A DNA stretch of 32,823 nucleotides, taken from the NCBI GenBank assembly GCA_016180285.1, contig JACPBO010000008.1:1-32823 (forward strand), given 5' to 3'. The notes below the pieces were generated by a model. That model did no database searches. It had not been told where the DNA came from and was given only the letters and a program-made list of their open reading frames with translations. This DNA comes from Candidatus Woesearchaeota archaeon (lineage in GTDB: Archaea; Nanobdellota; Nanobdellia; Woesearchaeales; JACPBO01). Position numbers and translations under genes: made by a program. Positions 30,380 to 32,823 of the stretch are shown here, piece after piece (the first letter of the stretch is position 1; each line of letters begins with the position of its first letter).

Positions 30380-31468
30380 ATGAAAACAACAATCTCGGTG
30401 ATAAAAGCGGACATTGGCGGCTTAGTTGGGCATTCCAGATCGCACCCTGAAATTCTTGAAATGGCAAAAAGCATTCTTAAGGAAAAAAATGAGCTTACTG
30501 ACTTTCATGTTACAAACTGCGGCGATGACCTTGAGCTGATAATGACCCACAATAAAGGTGTTGAAAATCCATTAATACATGGCATTGCATGGAATGTTTT
30601 TGAAGAAGGCACAAAGCTTGCAAAGCAGCTTAAGCTTTATGGGGCTGGCCAGGATTTATTGAAAGACAGCTTTTCAGGAAATATAAAAGGAATGGGCCCA
30701 GGTGTTGCTGAACTGGAGTTTGAGGAGCGCGAATCAGAGCCCATTATAATTTTCATGGCTGATAAGACAGAGCCAGGAGCATGGAATCTGCCGCTTTATA
30801 AGATATTTGCTGATCCTTTCTCGACATCTGGCTTGGTTATTGACCCAAAACTCCATCATGGCTTTACATTCGAAGTACATGATGTTGTGAAGCACAAGAC
30901 CGTCATGTTCAGGCTGCCTGAGGACACATACAGCATGCTTGCATTGATTGGCCAGCCAGGGCGGTTTGTGATAAAAAGGGTGTTCAGGAATTTTGATAAT
31001 GAAATTGCGGCTGTTAGCTCCATTGAAAGATTGAGCTTGATGGCAGGAAGGTATGTTGGGAAGGATGACCCTGTTTTAATTACAAGAGCGCAGTCTGGAT
31101 TTCCTGCAGTTGGCGAGCTCTTAGAGCCATTCACACACGCGCATCTGGTAGCTGGCTGGATGCGCGGCTCTCATCATGGCCCTTTAATGCCTGTTGCATT
31201 GAAGCACGCAAATCCTACAAGGTTTGACGGCCCTCCAAGGGTTATTGCATTGGGATTTCAGCTGAACAATGGGAAGCTGGGCCATATTGTAGATATGTTT
31301 GATGACCCTAGTTTTGACCAGGCAAGAAGGAAGGCGGGAATAATTGCAGATTATATGAAGATACACGGGCCTTTCGAGCCGGCAAGATTAAGCGCAGATG
31401 AGATGGAATATACGACACTGCCTGGCGTGATGGAAAAGATTAATGAAAGATGGAAAGAAGAATCCTAA
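30380..31468 (+). CDS. fbp: Fructose-1,6-bisphosphate aldolase/phosphatase (archaeal bifunctional FBPase)
   Basis: 362 residues, class V FBPase. It begins KTTISVIKADIGGLVGHSRSHPE, with DFHVTNCGDDLELIMTH, GMGPGVAELEFEERESEP, FMADKTEPGAWNLPLYKIFADPF and YVGKDDP (Tyr225, Lys228). Tyr-x-x-Lys matches the aldolase Tyr229 and Schiff-base Lys232 of the Thermoproteus enzyme. The enzyme joins DHAP and GAP to FBP and dephosphorylates it to F6P, making gluconeogenesis one-way. Strong GGTGAT (30370-30375) precedes ATG 30380; the TATA box is AAAATATATAATGG (about 30326-30340). gap lies downstream beyond a small regulator. Confidence 0.96.
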   Translation: MKTTISVIKADIGGLVGHSRSHPEILEMAKSILKEKNELTDFHVTNCGDDLELIMTHNKGVENPLIHGIAWNVFEEGTKLAKQLKLYGAGQDLLKDSFSGNIKGMGPGVAELEFEERESEPIIIFMADKTEPGAWNLPLYKIFADPFSTSGLVIDPKLHHGFTFEVHDVVKHKTVMFRLPEDTYSMLALIGQPGRFVIKRVFRNFDNEIAAVSSIERLSLMAGRYVGKDDPVLITRAQSGFPAVGELLEPFTHAHLVAGWMRGSHHGPLMPVALKHANPTRFDGPPRVIALGFQLNNGKLGHIVDMFDDPSFDQARRKAGIIADYMKIHGPFEPARLSADEMEYTTLPGVMEKINERWKEES

Positions 31469-31496
31469 GCATCTCGGCGTAATTTTTACAAATATA

Positions 31497-31524
31497 TATC
31501 ATATCTCCAATAGTGATAAAATAT
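31497..31524 (+). promoter_or_regulatory. Possible operator TATCAT-N10-GTGATA upstream of the second Lrp-type gene
   Basis: TATCAT (31497-31502) and GTGATA (31513-31518) form near-inverted half sites. TGATAAAATAT (31514-31524) recurs at 30324-30334 and 30371-30381 around the fbp promoter and Shine-Dalgarno. Glycolytic TGM sites of Thermococcales are TATCAC-N5-GTGATA, so only the half sites agree; the spacing does not. Confidence 0.35.
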
Positions 31525-31576
31525 CTTTCTTATTGTTAAAAAATATATATTAATTATGCCATACCCTAGAATATTC

Positions 31577-32056
31577 ATGGAGTGGGACAAAATGTTTTCA
31601 AAAAAAGACGTGGAAATCCTTTCGCATCTGAGGAACAACGCAAGGAAGAGAATAACAAGCATAGCGAGGGAAACAAACATTCCGGCAACAACAATCTACG
31701 ATAAAGTGCGGATCCATGAAAAAAAGGGCTTGGTAAAGAAAAGCATAGCATTGCTGGATTTCAGCAAATTAGGATACTTAACAAATGCTCATTTCGCTGT
31801 CAGGGCAAAGAGGGATTCAAGAAAAAATCTGCAGGAGTTTTTGATGAGCCAGCCTAACATCAACTCGCTTTACAAGGTGGACTATGGATTTGACTTTTTG
31901 TTTGAGGCAGTTTTTAAGGACCTTGCTGATGCCGAGTCTTTCGCTGAAAAGCTGGAGGAAAATTTTGATGTTGAGGAAATAAAAAAATTCCATGTTATTG
32001 AGGAGCTGAAAAAAGAGGAGTTTTTGAGCAAGCCAGAGCATTTTGAGCTGGTTTGA
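31577..32056 (+). CDS. Lrp/AsnC-type transcriptional regulator
   Basis: 159 residues. HTH at about 7-50 (FSKKDVEILSHLRNNARKR, then ITSIARETNIPATTIYDKVRIHEKKG), followed by a RAM-like alpha-beta domain (SKLGYLTNAHFAVRAKRDSRKNLQEFLM, VDYGFDFLFEAVFKDL). It is placed between fbp and gap, so it may control gluconeogenesis. TATA-like AAATATATATTAATT ends about 25-30 nt before ATG 31577, so this start (MEWDKMFSKKD) is preferred over ATG 31556, which lies in the promoter; ATG 31592 is also possible. Confidence 0.8.
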   Translation: MEWDKMFSKKDVEILSHLRNNARKRITSIARETNIPATTIYDKVRIHEKKGLVKKSIALLDFSKLGYLTNAHFAVRAKRDSRKNLQEFLMSQPNINSLYKVDYGFDFLFEAVFKDLADAESFAEKLEENFDVEEIKKFHVIEELKKEEFLSKPEHFELV

Positions 32057-32101
32057 TTGGATGGAAAATCAATTTAAGATAGCGGCAGCTATGGAGTAAA
32101 A

Positions 32102-32823
32102 ATGAAAAAAATAAAGGTCATTCAGTTCGGTGCAGGAGAAGTCGGATTCAGAAATGCTGTCTACATGAATGAAATGGACAACATAGAAGTTCTTGTTTGC
32201 GAGAAATTTTTTTCAAGCGAACTTAAGCTGCTTAATGAAAGAAAAATCCCGATTTTTGCCTCGGATAAAAAAGCATATGATGACTTAAAAAAGAACGGAA
32301 CAAAGTTAAAGGGCATTGTAACAGACTTAGCTGGCAGGATTGATGTTGCAGATGACGCAACAAAAGACGCAAAAGCAAATTTTCAGCTTTACAGGGAATT
32401 AGGCTGCCGTTATATAATCGGCAACGGCATGGAAAAACATAAAGATTTTGATGCGTCATTCAGCAGCTTGGGAAATTTCAATGAAGCAAGAGGCAAATAC
32501 AAAATAAGGGTTGTATCGTGCAATACGAATGGGCTGATACGTGTTTTAGATGCAATCAGCAAGGAATTCGGCTTAAAGGAGTATGAGGTTTTCCTGATCA
32601 GAAGAAGCACTGATCCCGGAAGGAAAGGCGCGGTTATCAATGATCTGGAATATTCGAGCGAGCCATCCCATCACGCAGAAGATGTTTCAACAGTAAGGCA
32701 TGATTTTAAAGGAACATCAACAGCAGCTGTCAGCTCTGTTAACAGGTACCATCTGCATGACATCTTAATTTATGTAAAAAAGATGCCGAAAAATGCAGAA
32801 CAGGTTTACAATGTTTTAGAAGC
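32102..32823 (+). CDS. gap: Type II glyceraldehyde-3-phosphate dehydrogenase (partial, runs off the right edge)
   Basis: The first 240 codons of a gene starting at ATG 32102; no stop by 32823. The N-terminal motif is FGAGEVG (NAD(P)-binding; usually NGYGTIG in archaeal GAPDH). Later, DVADDATKDAKANFQLYRELGCRYIIGNG, then VVSCNTNGLIRVLDAI with catalytic Cys140, then RRSTDPGRKGAVIND and SHHAEDVSTV. This is the archaeal class II enzyme, acting in gluconeogenesis and glycolysis. It belongs with fbp. GGAG lies about 7 nt before the start. The rest, about 100 residues, is outside the window. Confidence 0.93.
   Translation, partial: MKKIKVIQFGAGEVGFRNAVYMNEMDNIEVLVCEKFFSSELKLLNERKIPIFASDKKAYDDLKKNGTKLKGIVTDLAGRIDVADDATKDAKANFQLYRELGCRYIIGNGMEKHKDFDASFSSLGNFNEARGKYKIRVVSCNTNGLIRVLDAISKEFGLKEYEVFLIRRSTDPGRKGAVINDLEYSSEPSHHAEDVSTVRHDFKGTSTAAVSSVNRYHLHDILIYVKKMPKNAEQVYNVLE

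Noticed and set aside
31497-31518. True Thermococcales glycolytic motif (TATCAC-N5-GTGATA)
   Set aside because: The spacer is 10 nt and one half is TATCAT, so only half-site resemblance is claimed.
1-32823. tRNA, rRNA and insertion-sequence genes
   Set aside because: No tRNA-like cloverleaf, rRNA segment or transposase was found by reading; a covariance search would be the proper test.

Overview
The window is archaeal chromosome. It carries aEF1A, RNA polymerase subunit K, a proteasome alpha subunit, SBDS, an Rrp4/Rrp41/Rrp42 exosome operon, an RNase P Pop5-type subunit, archaeal fructose-1,6-bisphosphate aldolase/phosphatase and type II GAPDH. Many genes have a TATA box about 25 nt before the start codon, with or without a GGTGAT/GGAGG Shine-Dalgarno. 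The low GC content, compact layout, short lineage-specific proteins and bacterial-like additions (Lgt, HD-GYP, AroB, MerT/MerP) fit a DPANN archaeon, perhaps of the Woesearchaeota type. That placement is inference; no rRNA or tRNA gene was seen.

Layout. 1-2.7 kb: the end of a prolipoprotein diacylglyceryl transferase, a PlsC-type acyltransferase, a CARF-HTH regulator, and a divergent MerP-like lipoprotein plus MerT-like membrane protein. 2.7-4.4 kb: rps10 and aEF1A. 4.6-9.9 kb: a prephenate dehydrogenase resembling the fungal Tyr1 enzyme, an HExxH protein, an EF-Tu domain II protein with a lysine-rich tail, rpoK, an HD-GYP-like protein, small winged-helix proteins and an unknown. 10-14.1 kb: rnp2-psmA-SBDS-rrp4-rrp41-rrp42, the proteasome-exosome superoperon. 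14.2-17.3 kb: a methyltransferase divergent from a DegT-like/small membrane/zinc-ribbon operon, then a nucleotidyltransferase and a coiled-coil protein. 17.4-21.5 kb: metG, then aroB coupled to a MobA-like nucleotidyltransferase. 21.7-24.8 kb: membrane proteins, a flavin reductase, and an unknown gene lying between the flavin reductase and a diverged remnant of its 3' end. 24.8-28.6 kb: sugar-nucleotide genes (phosphohexomutase plus an RHH-fused nucleotidyltransferase) and isoprenoid genes (GGPP synthase plus a DUF116-like protein). 28.7-32.8 kb: a double Lrp-type regulator, an HPF/RaiA-like protein, fbp, a second Lrp-type regulator and the start of gap.

Genes that work together: the exosome operon covers RNA decay, ribosome maturation and proteolysis. 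fbp and gap flank an Lrp-type regulator and form a gluconeogenic cluster. The phosphomutase and nucleotidyltransferase make a nucleotide sugar. The polyprenyl synthase supplies lipid chains. The Lgt tail and the lipobox protein suggest a working lipoprotein pathway.

The most unusual non-coding signal is a pair of about 75-nt, three-stem structured repeats 26 kb apart (1041-1115 and 27075-27151), with compensatory differences in a stem. Other candidates are a tandem 10-bp repeat that may be the operator of the RHH-nucleotidyltransferase fusion, and an 11-codon leader ORF coupled to the DUF116/GGPP synthase operon.
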